From the NCBI GenBank assembly GCA_022414725.1, contig CM039464.1:48663598-48727597 (forward strand): a stretch of 64,000 nucleotides of DNA. Reading direction: 5' to 3'. Position numbers and translations under genes: made by a program. Positions 9,126-20,730 of the stretch are shown here, piece by piece. Each line of letters begins with the position of its first letter. The first letter of the stretch is position 1. The notes below the pieces were generated by a model. It was not told where the DNA came from and ran no database searches. It saw only the letters and a list, made by a program, of their open reading frames with translations. This DNA comes from Microglena sp. YARC (taxonomy: Eukaryota > Chlorophyta > Chlorophyceae > Chlamydomonadales > Chlamydomonadaceae).

Positions 9126-9649
9126 CTAAACTACCAAAGGGGTAGAGACAGATGCGCAGCCGGAGACATAGGACGATGTCTCGTGTGCTTGGGAGCGGGC
9201 GATGATGGAGGTCGACGGGGTCGACTTCATCTTATCGATAAGCTTCTTCGAAGCCATCTTATCTTTGATCTTTTTCAGATTCGAAGCAGTCAACAAGCTC
9301 GGGTTCCTGATGAACCAATGCATATCTCGACCGCAGCAAAATGGCATGATCGTACCGTCATCAAACTCGACCGGATTGCAGATCTTGAACTTTATTGTAC
9401 AAAATCCACTTCCGTCCTGTTTTATGGCGTGGCATACATCGTCGTTCTCAGGGAACTCCCCAAGCTCCGGAAGGAAAGCGGGGTAGGACATATAAGCCTC
9501 CAGGCAGCATTCTTAGCCGCCTCAGCATGAGCCGCCAACTTAATGGCAGAAACCTTATTCATCAGGTCTACAAGAATCCTCTGTTGGTCGATGATGGTGG
9601 CGTTTTTCGCATCATTCACGGCGGCAGCAGTTGAGGTAGAAGAAGACAT
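9126..9649 (-). CDS. Cys-rich duplicated hypothetical protein, copy A (frameshifted)
   Basis: The start is the ATG at 9649 (MSSSTSTAAAVNDAKN). The first frame loses homology near 9480, and the other frame continues (FPENDDVCHAIKQDG through TSSYVSGCASVST), so one frameshift is needed. The core has spaced Cys and His residues (VCHAI, GFCTIK, ICNP, PFCCGRDMHWF) that could bind zinc. The C-terminal part is a Lys-rich helix. The whole gene with its flanks is duplicated at 9791-10310. The function is unknown. Confidence 0.5.
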
Positions 9650-9790
9650 GTCGAATGAATGTAAAACTTTCAAAAGGATTCAAGGAGGTGTATTCGGTGT
9701 TGTGTGTTGGTAGTTGTATCTTAAATATCCGAAACAAACGTGTCAATTTTTTTTCCAGAACAAAAAACTAACTACACTATCTAAACTAAC

Positions 9791-10311
9791 CTAAGGGGTA
9801 GAGACAGATGCGCAGCCAGAGACAGAGGACGATGTCTCGTGTGTTTGGGAGCGGGCGATGATGGAGGTCGACAGGGTCGACTTCATCTTCTCGATAAGCT
9901 TCGTAGCAGCCATCTTATCTTTGAGAGTGGCCTTTATCTTTTTCAGCTTCGAAGCAGTCAACAAGCTCGGGTTCCTGATAAACCAATGCATATCTCGACC
10001 GCAGCAAAATGGCATGATCGTACCGTCATCAAACTCGACCGGATTGCAGATCTTGAACTTTATTGCACAGAATCCACTTCCGTCCTGTTTTATGGCGTGG
10101 CATACATCGTCGCTCTCTGGGAACTCCCCAAGCGCCATAAGGAAATTGAAGTAGGACATATAAGCCTCCGAGGCAGCATTCTTAGCAGCCTCATGCTGAG
10201 GCAACTTATTGGCAATATTCTCCATCATGTCATCAATCATCCTCTGTTGGTCGATTATAATGGCGTTTTGCGCATCGATCACGGCGGCAGCAGTGGATGT
10301 AGAATAAGACT
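9791..10311 (-). CDS. Cys-rich duplicated hypothetical protein, copy B (start lost)
   Basis: This frame is continuous over the full length that is broken in copy A (STSTAAAVIDAQNAI through EAAKNAASEAYMSYF, then the same Cys-rich core and Lys-rich tail). The position of copy A's ATG reads AAC here, so the gene has no start codon at the homologous place. The open frame instead runs on into the G-rich minisatellite. Copy A has the start but a broken body, and copy B has an intact body but no start. Homology between the copies extends into both flanks. Confidence 0.5.
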
Positions 10312-10369
10312 TGTTGTCGAATATAAAACTTTCAAAAGGATTCAAGGAGGTGTATTCGGTGTTGTGTGT

Positions 10370-13125
10370 TGTTGTGGGTGGGTGGGTAGGGGTGGGGGTG
10401 GGTGGGGTGGGACATACTTGCAGGGCTGTGGATGTGTGGGTGGGGTGGGGGTTGGGACATGCAGGGCTGTGTGTGTGTGGGTGGGGGTGGGACATACGTG
10501 CAAGGCTGTGTGTGGGTGGATGGGGGTGGGACATGGAGGGCTGTGGGTGGGTGGGTGGGGGTGGGACATACGTGCAGGGCTGTGGGTGGGTGGGTGGGGA
10601 TGGGACATGCAGGGCTGTGGATGGGTGGGTTAGGGTGGGACATACGTGCATGGCTGTGTGTGGGTGGGTGGGGGTGGGACATGATGGGCTGTGGGTGGGT
10701 GGGTGGGAGTGGGTGGGGTGGGGGTGGGACATACGTGCATGGCTGAGGGTGGGTGGGTGGGGGTGGGACATGCAGGGCTGTGGGTGGGTGGGTAGGGGTG
10801 GGGGTGGGTGGGGGTGGGACATACTTGCAGGGCTGTGGATGTGTGGGTGGGGGTGAGGGTTGGGACATGCAGGGCTGTGTGTGTGTGGGTGGGGGTTGGA
10901 CATACGTGCAGGGCTGTGTGTGGGTGGATGGGGGTGGGACATGCAGGGCTGTGGGTGGGTGGGTGGGGGTGGGACATACGTGTAGGGCTGTGGGTGGGTG
11001 GGTGGGGGTGGGACATGCAGGGCTGTGGATGGGTGGGTTGGGGTGGGACATACGTGCAAGGCTGCGTGTGGGTAGGTGGGGGTGGGACATGCAGGGCTGC
11101 GTGTGTGTGTGTGTGGGTGGGGGTGGGACATACGTGCAGGGCTGTGTGTGGGTGGATGGGGGTGGGACATGCAGGGCTGTGGGTGGGTGGGTGGGGGTGG
11201 GACATACGTGCAGGGCTATGGTGGGTGGGTAGGGGTGGGACATGCAGGGCTGTGGGTGGGTGGGTGGCGGTGGGACATACGTGCATGGCTGTGTGTGTGT
11301 GGGTGGGGGTGGGACATGATGGGCTGTGGGTGGGTGGGTGGGAGTGGGTGGGGTTGGGGGTGGGACATACGTGCAGGGCTGTGGGTGGGTCGGTGGGGGT
11401 GTGACATGCAGGGCTGTGTGTGGGTGGGTAGGGGTGTGGGTGGGTGGGGGTGGGACATACTTGCAGGGCTGTGGATGTGTGGGTGGGGGTGGGGGTTGGG
11501 ACATGCAGGGCTGTGTGTGGGTGGGTGGGGGTGGGACATACGTGCAGGGCTGTGTGTGGGTGGATGGGGGTGGGACATGCAGGGCTGTGGGTGGGTGGGT
11601 GGGGGTGGGACATACGTGCAGGGCTGTGGGTGGGTGGGTGGGTGGGGTGGGGGACATGCAGGGCTGTGGGTGGGTGGTTGGGGGTGGGACATACGTGCAT
11701 GGCTGTCTGTGGGTGGGTGGGGGTGGGACATGATGGGCTGTGGGTGGGTGGGTGGGGGTGGGACAAGCAGGGCTGTGGGTGGGGGTGGGACATACGTGCA
11801 GGGCTGTGTGTGGGTGGATGGGTGTGGGTTGTTGGGTGTGGGTGGGACATACGTGCAGGGCTGTGGGTGGGTGGGTGGGGGTGGGGGTGTGGGAATGGGA
11901 CATGCAGGGCTGTGGGTAGGTTTGTGGGGGTGGGACTTACGTGTAGGGCTGAGGGTGGGTGGGTGGGTGGGGGTGGGACATGCAGGGCTGTGGGTGGGTT
12001 GGTGGGGGTAGGACATACATGCAGGTCTGTGTGTGGGTGGGTGAGAGGGGTTGGGACATGCAGGGCTGTGTGTGGGTGGCTGGGTGGGGGTGGGGGTGGG
12101 ACATAAGTGCAGGGCTGTGTGTGGGTGGGTGGAGGTGGGACATGCAGGGCTGTGTGTGGGTGGCTGGGTGGGGGTTGGGGTGGGACTTACGTGCAGGGCT
12201 GAGGGGGGGTGGGTGAGTTGGGGTGGGACATGCAGGGCTGTGGGTGGGTGGCTGGGTGGGGGTGGGGGTGGGGCATAAGTGCAGGGCTGTGTGTGGGTGG
12301 GTGGAGGTGGGACATGCATGGCTGTGTGTGGGTGGCTGGGTGAGGGTGGGGATGGGACATAAGTGCAGGGCTGTGTGTGTGTGGGTGGAGGTGGGACATG
12401 CAGGGCTGTGTGTGGGGGGGTGGGGGTGGGGGTGGGTGGGGGTGGGACATACGTGCAGGGCTGTGTGTGGGTGGGTGGGGGTGGGACATGCAGGGCTGTG
12501 GGTGGGTGGGTGGGGTGGGGGTGGGTGGGGGTGGGACATACGTGCAAGGCTGTGGGTGGGTGGGTGGGGTGGGACATGCAGGGCTGTGGGTGGGTGGGTG
12601 GGGGTGGGACGTACGTGCAGGGCTGTGGGTGGGTGGGGGTGGGACATACGTGCAGGGCTGAGGGTGGATGGGTGGGGGTGGGACATGCAGGGCTGTGGGT
12701 GGGTGGGTGGGGTGGGGTGGGTGGGGGTGGGACATACGTGCATGGCTGAGGGTGGGTGGGTGGGGGTGGGACATGCAGGGCTGTGGGTGGGTGGATCGGT
12801 GGGTGGGGGTGGGGTGGGGGTGGGACATACGTGCATGGCTGTGGGTGGGTGGGTGGGGGTGGGACATGCAGGGCTGTTGGTGGGAGGGTGGGTGGGGGTG
12901 GGGGTGGGACATGCAGGGCTGTGGGTTGGTGGGTGGGGGTGGGGGTGGGACATGCAAGGCTGTGGGTGGGTGGGTGGGGGTGGGTGGGGTGGGACATACG
13001 TGCAGGGCTGTGGGTGGATGGGTGGGAGTGGGACATGCAGGGCTGTGGATGGGTGGCTGGGGGTGGGACATACGTGCAGGGCTGTGTGTGTGTGGATTGG
13101 GGTGGGACAAACGTGGCTTGCCTTG
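10370..13125. repeat. G-rich minisatellite, about 2.75 kb
   Basis: Units of about 35-39 bp alternate between GACATGCAGGGCTGTG and GACATACGTGCAGGGCTGTG, each followed by runs such as GGGTGGGTGGGTGGGGGTGG. Nearly every unit meets the G3-loop-G3-loop-G3-loop-G3 pattern for a G-quadruplex on the plus strand. All minus frames stay open as Pro/His/Thr-rich peptides because the unit lacks stops, so I treat those frames as artefacts. Confidence 0.95.
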
Positions 13126-14686
13126 GCAGACTCCCACAAGACCTTGCAGTTGTCGGAGTTCGCCCTGGCCCTGGACTCAATTCCAGCCACCGCTGGATCC
13201 ATGAGCAGCTTGCAGACATCAGCGTGGCCTGCCTTGGCAGGCGCCCACAAGGCCCTGCTGTCGCTAGAGTTTGCACGGGCCCTGGACTCAATTCCAGCCA
13301 CTGCTGGATCCATGAGCAGCTTGCAGACATTTGCGTGACCTGCCGTGGCAGCCGCCCACAAGGCCTTGCTGTCGCTAGAGTTCGCCCGTGCCATGGACTC
13401 GGGGCCAGCCGCCTCTGGGTCCATGAGCAGCTTGCAGACATCTGAGTGACCTTCATTGGCAGCCGCCCACAAGGCCCTGCTGTCGCTAGAGTTCGCCCGG
13501 GCCCTGAACTCAAGTCCAGCCACCGCTGGATCCATCAGCAGCTTGCAGACATCTGCGTGGCCTGCCTTGGGAGACTCCCACAAGACCTTGCAGTTGTCGG
13601 AGTTCGCCCTGGCCCTGAACTCAAGTCCAGCCACCGCTGGATCCATCAGCAGCTTGCAGACATCTGCGTGACCTGCCGTGGCAGCGTCCCACAAGGCCCT
13701 GCTGTTGGCAGTGTTCGCACGGGCCCTGTGCTCAAGCCCAGCCACCACCGGATACATCAGCAGCTTGCAGACATCTGCTTGGCCCGCCTTGGCAGCCTCC
13801 CACAAGGCCCTGCTCTCGCCAGAGTTCGCTCTGGCCCTGGACTCAATTCCAGCCACCGCTGGATCCATGAGCAGCTTGCAGACATCTGCGTGGCCTGCCT
13901 TGGCAGGCGCCCACAAGGCCCTGCTGTCGCTAGAGTTCGCACGGGCCCTGGACTCAATTCCAGCCACCGCTGGATCCATGAGCAGCTTGCATACATCTGC
14001 GTGACCTGCCTTGGCAGCCGCCCACAATGCCCAGCTGTCGCTAGAGTTCACACGGGCCCTGGACCCAATTCCAGCCACCGATGGATCCATGAGCAGCTTG
14101 CATACATCTGCGTGACCTGCCTTGGCAGCTGCCCCCAAGGCCCTCCTGTTGACATTGTTGCCCGGGCCCTGTACTCAATTCCAGCCACCGCTGGATCCAT
14201 GAGCAGCTTGCATACATCTGCGTGACCTTCCTTTGCAGCCGCCCACAATGCCCAGCTGTCGATAGAATTCGCCCGGGCCATGTACTCAATTCCAGCCACC
14301 GCTGTATCCATGAGCAGCTTGCATACATCTGCGTGACCTTCCTTTGCAGCCTCGCGCAATTCCCTGCTGTTGTCGGAGTTCGCCCTGGCCCTGTACTCAA
14401 ATCCAGCCGCCGCGGGATCCGTCAGCAGCTTGCAAACATCTGCGTGACCTGCCTTGGCGCCCACATAGAGAAGCTTGTTGTCATTTTGGTTCGCCCTCAA
14501 TTGTATGGCCCCCTTAACCTGTACAAGAGGATTGGACACCAAGCATACATCTAGGGACATTTGAAAGTGGGACACCTTGTCGTCTGGGACTTCTGAAAAT
14601 TTGCAACAATTCAATGCTTTCCTCAAGCTCCGATTATAGTATTTGTAGTGAACAACCGCGCGGTGTCTGACCTCTGCATCAATCAT
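13125..14686 (-). CDS. Ankyrin-repeat protein, broken and running into the minisatellite
   Basis: From the ATG at 14686 an N-terminal domain of about 70 aa is followed by at least 13 ankyrin-type repeats of 35 aa (105 bp), each with the core ALWAAAKAGHADVCKLLMDP and then AVAGIESRARANS. A one-base frameshift near 14150 moves the reading frame. After the last repeat (NCKVLWESAK) the frame enters the minisatellite without a natural stop, so the true 3' end is lost. Repeats are very similar at the DNA level, implying recent expansion. Ankyrin arrays mediate protein binding. The Fanzor pseudogene lies divergently just upstream. Confidence 0.7.
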
Positions 14687-14729
14687 GATGCCGCGCTCTT
14701 ATTGTGGTATAAGGAAATTGTGGTGCATT

Positions 14730-16823
14730 ATGATATCACAACAAGAAACGAACACTCCCTCCCTCTCGATGGGGGTGGTGACAAACAACGGAGATGACGA
14801 CGATCTGGACATCATGGTTGTCAAGAAGACGCTTAATTCTCTGTGCATGGATGTATCGAGGCAGCAAATCTGCTCAAGGATCCAAAGCATGGTACTCGTA
14901 ATCAACCACGCAGTTGCAGAGGCATACTTATTCGCAAATTTTCACATCACCAGATGCCTAGATGATGGAGACTTTGATGTCAAGCAGTTGCCGCACCTGG
15001 ATCGGAACTTCTACTACAGGTGCATACTTGCGGTCACTATATCCAATGTCCGAAATGATACGCTGGACCAGAGCTTGAAAGATAGCATGGTTGCTTTCGA
15101 CGCTCTCAGACCTGCAGGCTACGCAAAGGTGGACGTTCAACCATGGGGACAGGTAATCGCAGACGTCTCAATACAAATGGCGACGATGGATGGCGTGCAA
15201 CAGTGTTTGGGCAAACGTAGACAGGATTGTGATCAAGTACTTGCGCTTGAAATATCCCTCGCTGAAGAGGCATTTCAATAAGATTGTCAAGGCAGTGGTC
15301 CAGTATCCTGCATCGGATATCGACACAATCATCCCAGCGAGTCTCGTGCACGCGAACCTCATCAAAGACGTTGTCAGACGCCTGAGAGTTCTCTTGCCGC
15401 TGCCAAGGGGAAAGCAGTTCAACACTCGAGCGCACCTGACAATGAGACTGTTTCATCACGTGCTTACAGAGTTGGGAGCGGATTTAAAAGAGAAAAAAAC
15501 TAAAAAACGCCCCCGTCTGTTCAGTATTCTTCCCCGCAAGAGAGGCTTCACCATTTCTTACGTCCCTATATCGTCCATGACACTCATGAAGCTTCTCAGC
15601 ATGGGCGATTCGCCGCTCGAGAGCGTCCATGGCGATGGACGTCACGAGAATCATTCCATGTTGTGGCGAAAGTACTTCAATGTCCAAGGAAAATGTCTCG
15701 CTTTGACAACCGAATCCTCAGCAACGGCAAGGGGGTCTCCGTCCAAATGAAGCATCAGGCGGGTGAAGATGTCGCTGGAGAAGGAGGAGATAACGAGGGG
15801 TATCCCAAAGACGCAAGTCTCGAAGACTTTGCGCCTGGGTGCGCTGCGAGTCGGTGTCGACCCGGGTCAGTATGACAGATATCGTCACTGTAGCATCTTC
15901 TGACGGTCGCGTCGAGTCGTTCAGCTCTGCCCGCTTTAGCGAAGCAGCTGGGTACAATACCAGCAATCGTCGCACAAACAAATGGAATGTCGATACGCAA
16001 GACCTCATGAAGTCCATTCCATCGCCGACTACGAGCAATATGCCCGACATGCAGGACCATGTCAGAGGTTACCTAAGCGCGCTCCTTCAACACCGAGCCA
16101 GCAGAGGTTACCGATCGAAGCGATTCTTTCGGTATGTGGGTAAACAGAAGACGATTGAAAAGGTATGCGATTTGATTGCTCCAAAAGCACAGAAGACGAT
16201 TGAAAAGGTATGCGATGTGATTGCTCCCAAAGCACAGAAGACCGTTGTTGGTTTTGGCAACTGGTCCAACCAGGGCTATGGCATCAGTCGTTCGTGTTCT
16301 GGGCCCATGAAAGAGATCAGGAAGTTCCTTTCACGTCGTCAGAATGTTCTGTTCAAAAACGTCGACGAACGCAACACTTCTTGTATTTGCCACAGCTGCT
16401 TCCAGAAGCTCGTCAACATGAAGGCAGACAGCGTCGTCTGGCGCAGAGTTCACAAAGAGCCCCCCGCCCTCATCGACGGGGCTACTACAACAACAACAAC
16501 AATGTTTGAGAAGCAGAAGACGGTGGTGAAGAACGTCAAGGTCCACAAAGTACTGCACTGTCGCAACAGTGTCAAAAGCGCATCATCCAATGTGCGCTGT
16601 GGCCGGTGCAACCTGGAATCGAGACGTGAACGCTGCCAAGAACCTTCTTCTGCTTCTGACGACGTGGATGGACTGGAAAGAGCGACCGGCGGCATTTTGT
16701 GTGCCCTCCTCATCACCCACCCCAAAAACCACAGTTTCCGGAGAGGCAAATGTGGGCGCTCAACCAACCGACCCACCTGGGTCAGTTAGCAGCTTACAAT
16801 TGTTATCCTTTGGGCCAGCTTAA
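14730..16823 (+). pseudogene. Fanzor (eukaryotic TnpB-like) nuclease pseudogene
   Basis: The coding signal covers about 2.1 kb but passes through at least four frames. The N-terminal region reads from ATGs near 14730 and changes frame near 15190, 15700 and 15876. RuvC-I is GVDPGQYD (Asp at 15859-15861). RuvC-II is NVDERNTSCIC (Glu at 16367-16369), followed by a C-x2-C zinc half. RuvC-III is WNRDVNAAKNLLLL (Asp at 16623-16625). These match the Fanzor/TnpB pattern (DPG; DE-R-TS-C; NRDVNAA-N). The three catalytic residues lie in different frames, so no active protein can be made from this copy. A 48-bp tandem duplication (KTIEKVCDLIAPKAQ twice) is present at about 16147-16235. Confidence 0.75.
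16700..16815 (+). repeat. Fanzor C-terminal tail sequence, copy 1
   Basis: The sequence encoding AFCVPSSSP and then DPPGSVSSLQLLSFG after the RuvC-III motif recurs, diverged, at 25290-25460. The shared block (GGCAGCTTACA or TAGCAGCTTACA, then TTGTTATC) marks the 3' part of the mobile unit. Confidence 0.6.
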
Positions 16824-16910
16824 ATGCTGAAATACGGGATGAAGGGCACGAAGGATTGGGACTTTGATACAAAACCTTTAGCTGACCTACCCATTGGGTT
16901 CAAGGGTCAC

Positions 16911-16946
16911 CGGTAAGGGTGTCCCATAAATTCTGTCTCTGAATGT
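16911..16946 (+). repeat. Terminal repeat, type A (right end)
   Basis: CGGTAAGGGTGTCCCATAAA followed by TTCTGTCTCTGAATGTA matches the right end at 21213-21254 (CACCGGTAAGGTGTCCC). It may be the right boundary of the unit carrying the Fanzor pseudogene. The next 370 bases up to 17310 hold no gene I can support. Confidence 0.55.
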
Positions 16947-17315
16947 ACTGCTAGAAGGTCGGCGCGCCCCCCTTTCGCCATCACCTCTCCAACTCGCTGT
17001 GGTGGCTGTATCAGTCGGGTAAGGGTCAATCCTGAAAATCTGTTGCGCAGGTTTTTACACACTAATACAATCTAGGGGTTGGAAGATAATAGGGCAATAC
17101 GATCAAGAATGTCATGGTGAAACGTTAGGAATGGAAACGATGATCGCGTGTGCAAATGCATTTCGATGAAAATGTGTGTATGCAAGCGCACAGGATGGTA
17201 TAAATAAATAGTGAGTTTGGATAAACCCTATAAACCCTTGGTTGTACTTGGACGGCGGTATCTGCAAGCGGTACAGAATGGGTGTTCCTGCCTCACTGCG
17301 GATTATTTGAATTTT

Positions 17316-17640
17316 CTACACAGAATTTAGAGCCTCCTGAACTACTTGTACAGGCGGTTTCAAGATGGCTTTCGAAGCCCAACACTCATCCTCGATCGCT
17401 TCAACACGAAGATAGTTTTCAGCGGCCCGTACCAAATCAACGTTGCCTTCCAATTTGGCAATAGTGTTCCGATCGGTTGCGAATTTGATTTGCTTTTCCC
17501 TCTCCTGCTCCAACTGTTGTATTCTGCGTTTAAGTACTTCTTTCTTGTGCATGAAATGGTAATTGATGTATCCAATCTCCTTTTTAAGCTTTGCATCGTA
17601 GTCGACAGCGCCATCATTTTTTAATGGTGTTCGTTTGATG
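17316..17640 (-). CDS. Coiled-coil hypothetical protein, 5' end uncertain
   Basis: A coiled coil (VLKRRIQQLEQEREKQIKF, then ATDRNTIAKLEGNVDLV) reads from an internal ATG at 17552. The frame extends further upstream with natural sequence (NDGAVDYDAKLKKEIGYINY) but without another ATG before 17640. The start is therefore internal, lost, or in an upstream exon. It ends KPPVQVVQEALNSV. It is the left-most clearly coding stretch of the viral block, and I recognise no family. Confidence 0.4.
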
Positions 17641-17740
17641 CGACGACGTAAGTAATGAGGAGGATGAGCAGCAGCGGCAGCCGGCAGCGGAGTGATCGTT
17701 CATGTTTGAAACAATGCTTATTCCTACATGCATTTTGTTT

Positions 17741-18487
17741 TTATATACCATCACCAAAAATATGCAACCATAAACGCTCGATCTCCCAAGCGTTGTTCTC
17801 GTCAGCACGCAATTTACTATGAAGGGACATCCACCAAGTCAAGGGTTTTTCTTGAGAAAGGCGCACGGCGTCCACAAGGTACTGCGCCCCAGCAGCGAAC
17901 ACATAACTGTCCACCTTACATTCGCATCTGAAGGCCGCAACCCAAACCCTCTCAAGGTCCAGACACTGAGGGTGCGAGAACCCTCTCCGCATGACACGCG
18001 ACTCGCTCATCAGGTTGCATAACAATGGCTCAGGGTTCGATTCCATCTGAGGAGCGGTAGGAGCAAGCAATTTCACAAGCTTCGATGAAAACACATCTAG
18101 ATGCCGCTCCATGCCACCTGGCATGAAATGGTCCCAAGGATCACCCTGCAATAAGGCCACACGGTTTGAAGGCATGTCGCCAGCATGCAAACGCGCCACC
18201 GTGTAATGCAACCACGTATCGGCCTCACGACCCACATTATCCAAGTGCTCGAAAAAGACATCGACGACACCACTACACTTTGTACCCAAGACAGCTAACA
18301 CACGCTGCTCTGCATCTTCGGCACTACCCTTGTGGAACACGAATATCCGGTACCTCTCGCCAGCAGGACGCTCCGACAACGCAAAAGCAAGCGCGGATAC
18401 CCATCGCTCCACACCCGGCTCGTTGTACCAAGCAACCACAACGTCTGAGGTAGAGAGGGAAGAAGACAACGGTAGCATATCGTACAT
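17741..18487 (-). CDS. DUF3431-like protein (glycosyltransferase-type fold suspected)
   Basis: This is 248 aa and an intact frame. The motifs fit the DUF3431 family of fungi, algae and some viruses: VVVAWYNEPGVERWV at the N-terminus, RIFVFHKG, then DNVGREADTWLHY and NRVALLQGDPWDH. The family is usually predicted to be glycosyltransferase-like, though I know of no assayed reaction. Its start codon lies three bases after the terminal TA of a type B repeat. A capsule or virion glycosylation role would fit the viral setting but is inference. Confidence 0.7.
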   Translation of the reverse strand: MYDMLPLSSSLSTSDVVVAWYNEPGVERWVSALAFALSERPAGERYRIFVFHKGSAEDAEQRVLAVLGTKCSGVVDVFFEHLDNVGREADTWLHYTVARLHAGDMPSNRVALLQGDPWDHFMPGGMERHLDVFSSKLVKLLAPTAPQMESNPEPLLCNLMSESRVMRRGFSHPQCLDLERVWVAAFRCECKVDSYVFAAGAQYLVDAVRLSQEKPLTWWMSLHSKLRADENNAWEIERLWLHIFGDGI

Positions 18488-18489
18488 TT

Positions 18490-18630
18490 ATTACAGTTGT
18501 TCTCAGAATACAATACACTTAACGGAACATATAAATGAAACGTCTCTGTGTACGGCCACATCGGAGTGTGTTCCTAATGTTGTCGCGACCACTGGGCGGT
18601 GGTTTCATTTTACTGTTCAGATGACTGTAG
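18490..18630. mobile_element. Short TA-flanked element (MITE-like) upstream of the DUF3431 gene
   Basis: The left end TTACAGTTGTTCTCAGAAT (type B) and right end CATTTTACTGTTCAGATGAC, closing TGTAG (type C, inverted), enclose 141 bp. The interior AACGTCTCTGTGTACGGCCA recurs inverted at 4300-4330. It fills the space directly upstream of the DUF3431 start codon. Confidence 0.5.
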
Positions 18631-18989
18631 GGGCACTTTTATTTTTATAACTCCTTTGTGTCCACGGCGTAATTTTACTTCATCAGATCAAATCACAAAC
18701 GTAGCGCCTGCCCAAAATGGACGCCAAGCTTGCAGAACACACACTTGTCCATCGTTCTTTTTCAACAGTCCTAGCATCTCACAGCCTTGCATTCCTCACG
18801 AGCGCATGCATATCCGAAGCGACGCAGAAAACGAGAAGACTCCGCAGAGGTGGTCGTGTCCGACCAGTACATCCTGATCTTCTTGAACACGGCGTCACCA
18901 TGTTCGGCGAAGTCTCCTTCGGAGTCTCGACAAACCCGTTACACACACGGAGGACTCGGTGCAATGCAAAAGGCGGGATCATGATCTCC

Positions 18990-20557
18990 TCACGGAGAAA
19001 CAGACTTAATCTTCCCCATGCTCTGCGACGCCTTGGACAAGATGAAACGCTCGGGGAGAAGGGACGTGGGGACGACGTAAACCACCTCCATGTCGTACGA
19101 CTTGGACAGGACGATCGACTGAGTATGCGATGAGTAAGTGGTGAATGTAAATGTATTGGTCTCAACGACGTCACCCGCCACAAGATCCCCAAATGATATG
19201 GTCGTCAAGAACCCCGAAGAGGGGTTCTGGGAACGGAACATGATGAGTGGAGGCAACACGTCATCATCCGCCGCATCGTTTTGCAGACGCTCTAGGTATT
19301 TGCGTGCAACCGGGAGGACTACATTGTAGTATGAAAAAATAGGCTCCCACAACAAAGGAAAGTCCGAAAACGCCACAGTCTCCCTACTCTGCACAGCGTC
19401 AACGCGACCGACAGCAAGCACGATGTTCAAATCAGTGAAGCGCGTCCACACACGCGGCGTCTTCTTCAAACAGTCAAGAGTCTTAAAGGCGGTCGCATTA
19501 GAGTAAAGACCCTCAAGAATTCCTAAGTAACGATTGTTCGAGGCGTTCACATCAAACCAAAGCACTGACCTACCACCACGCGAAGGAACGCGGATCAAGT
19601 CACACAAGGCGTCGCTCGTGTTCTTCACAAAATGACGGTACGAGGGAACCTTAGGCAATAAGAATAATACACTACTTTTACTATTTTATGTGTAGAACCA
19701 AATGCAAGCCAACGCGAGTACTCGATGTAATCGATCGGAATGTACTCCTTACAATAGTGGACATAAAGCGGCGCCAAGTTGTCACACACCTTTTCGGGGA
19801 CGTTGATCATGTAACCCCAAACGTGTTTGCGCCCCACGACGTCGAGGACCCACCACCCGTTTACAGCCTCCACAAACACACCGGATGATGACAGCACGGC
19901 TTCTACCAAGGCCGGGAACAACCCAGCAACAGCAGTGTCGCCTATTGACAAGGTTCTCACACGTTGGGAAGGTACAAAGTTCGTGAACATTACGAATGAT
20001 GATGATGACTTTCCAGAATTCTTCTTCTTGTCGGAATCGCCTTTCCGCGCACTTCTTCCAACAAGGGAAACGTTCTCACGGACATGGATGCCGCCTATGC
20101 GATCTACACCCGGCGTGTGCAACAGACAACTCTCGAGCGAACGCGATACCGAAAGCATGGCTAATGCATCATCATCATTCTCAGAGTGCCAGACAATGTC
20201 CACGCACACAGGGAAGTGGTGGGGACACACGTCACTTAGGGGAATTACTATTTGCCCGCGATTGTGCACAGGCCGGATGTAACTTGCCCGGTACAACTCA
20301 ATACTTACCCAACAAAGGTCAGAAACACTTCTGTCTAGGGTCGTGGGGACGCCGACATCGTTCAGCATGATCATTCCACATGTTCGGAGATTGTCAGACA
20401 AAGAGGTACTAATCTTCCCGAAATCGCCGATGACCATGAGCATTCTCGCACCCTTTTTGCTCCGCTTATCTGATGTCGTCGCACAAGCTCTGTATGATAA
20501 CAACCTTCTGTTTGGGGGGTGTACGTCCGGAATCGTAGCGGTCACCAAGCCCAACAT
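18990..20557 (-). CDS. Large hypothetical protein, probably one gene with a frameshift
   Basis: Two frames abut. 20557-19625 encodes 310 aa (MLGLVTATIPDVHPP through EYIPIDYIEYSRWLAFG). 19658-18990 encodes 222 aa (VPSYRHFVKNTSDALC to the C-terminus KIKSVSP). The first frame degenerates in its last 25 codons exactly where the second begins, so they are probably one protein of about 510 aa with a frameshift near 19660. A 32-base GT...AG segment there could be read as a tiny intron, but that is short for most eukaryotes. The middle has a Lys/Ser-rich linker (KGDSDKKKNSGKSSSS). I recognise no domain. Confidence 0.5.
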
Positions 20558-20730
20558 TGTAAATCACGAGACCGCCACCATCATGACCTGTCTGTACCAC
20601 GACCTTTCAAAAACTCTTGGAGGATTTTGGGGAACGAGCGGACAACTTAATTCCTCGTTCTGAATACACACTCAAACCATCGACACGCAAAAAAAAGCCC
20701 AAACACAGTATTTACAATTACAATTTATTA

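Noticed and set aside
10370..13125. Telomeric repeat
   Set aside because: The GGGTGGGTGGGG runs are part of a 35-39-bp unit with constant GACATGCAGGGCT text, not a simple telomere repeat.
9791..14138. Very long Pro/His/Thr-rich open frames on the minus strand and Gly/Trp/Val-rich frames on the plus strand
   Set aside because: The G-rich unit contains no stop in several frames, so all stay open. No start, domain or codon bias distinguishes one frame.
19626..19700. A 32-base GT-AG intron joining the two halves of the 18990-20557 gene
   Set aside because: It is too short for most nuclear introns; a frameshift is the simpler reading, and no other viral gene here needs an intron.
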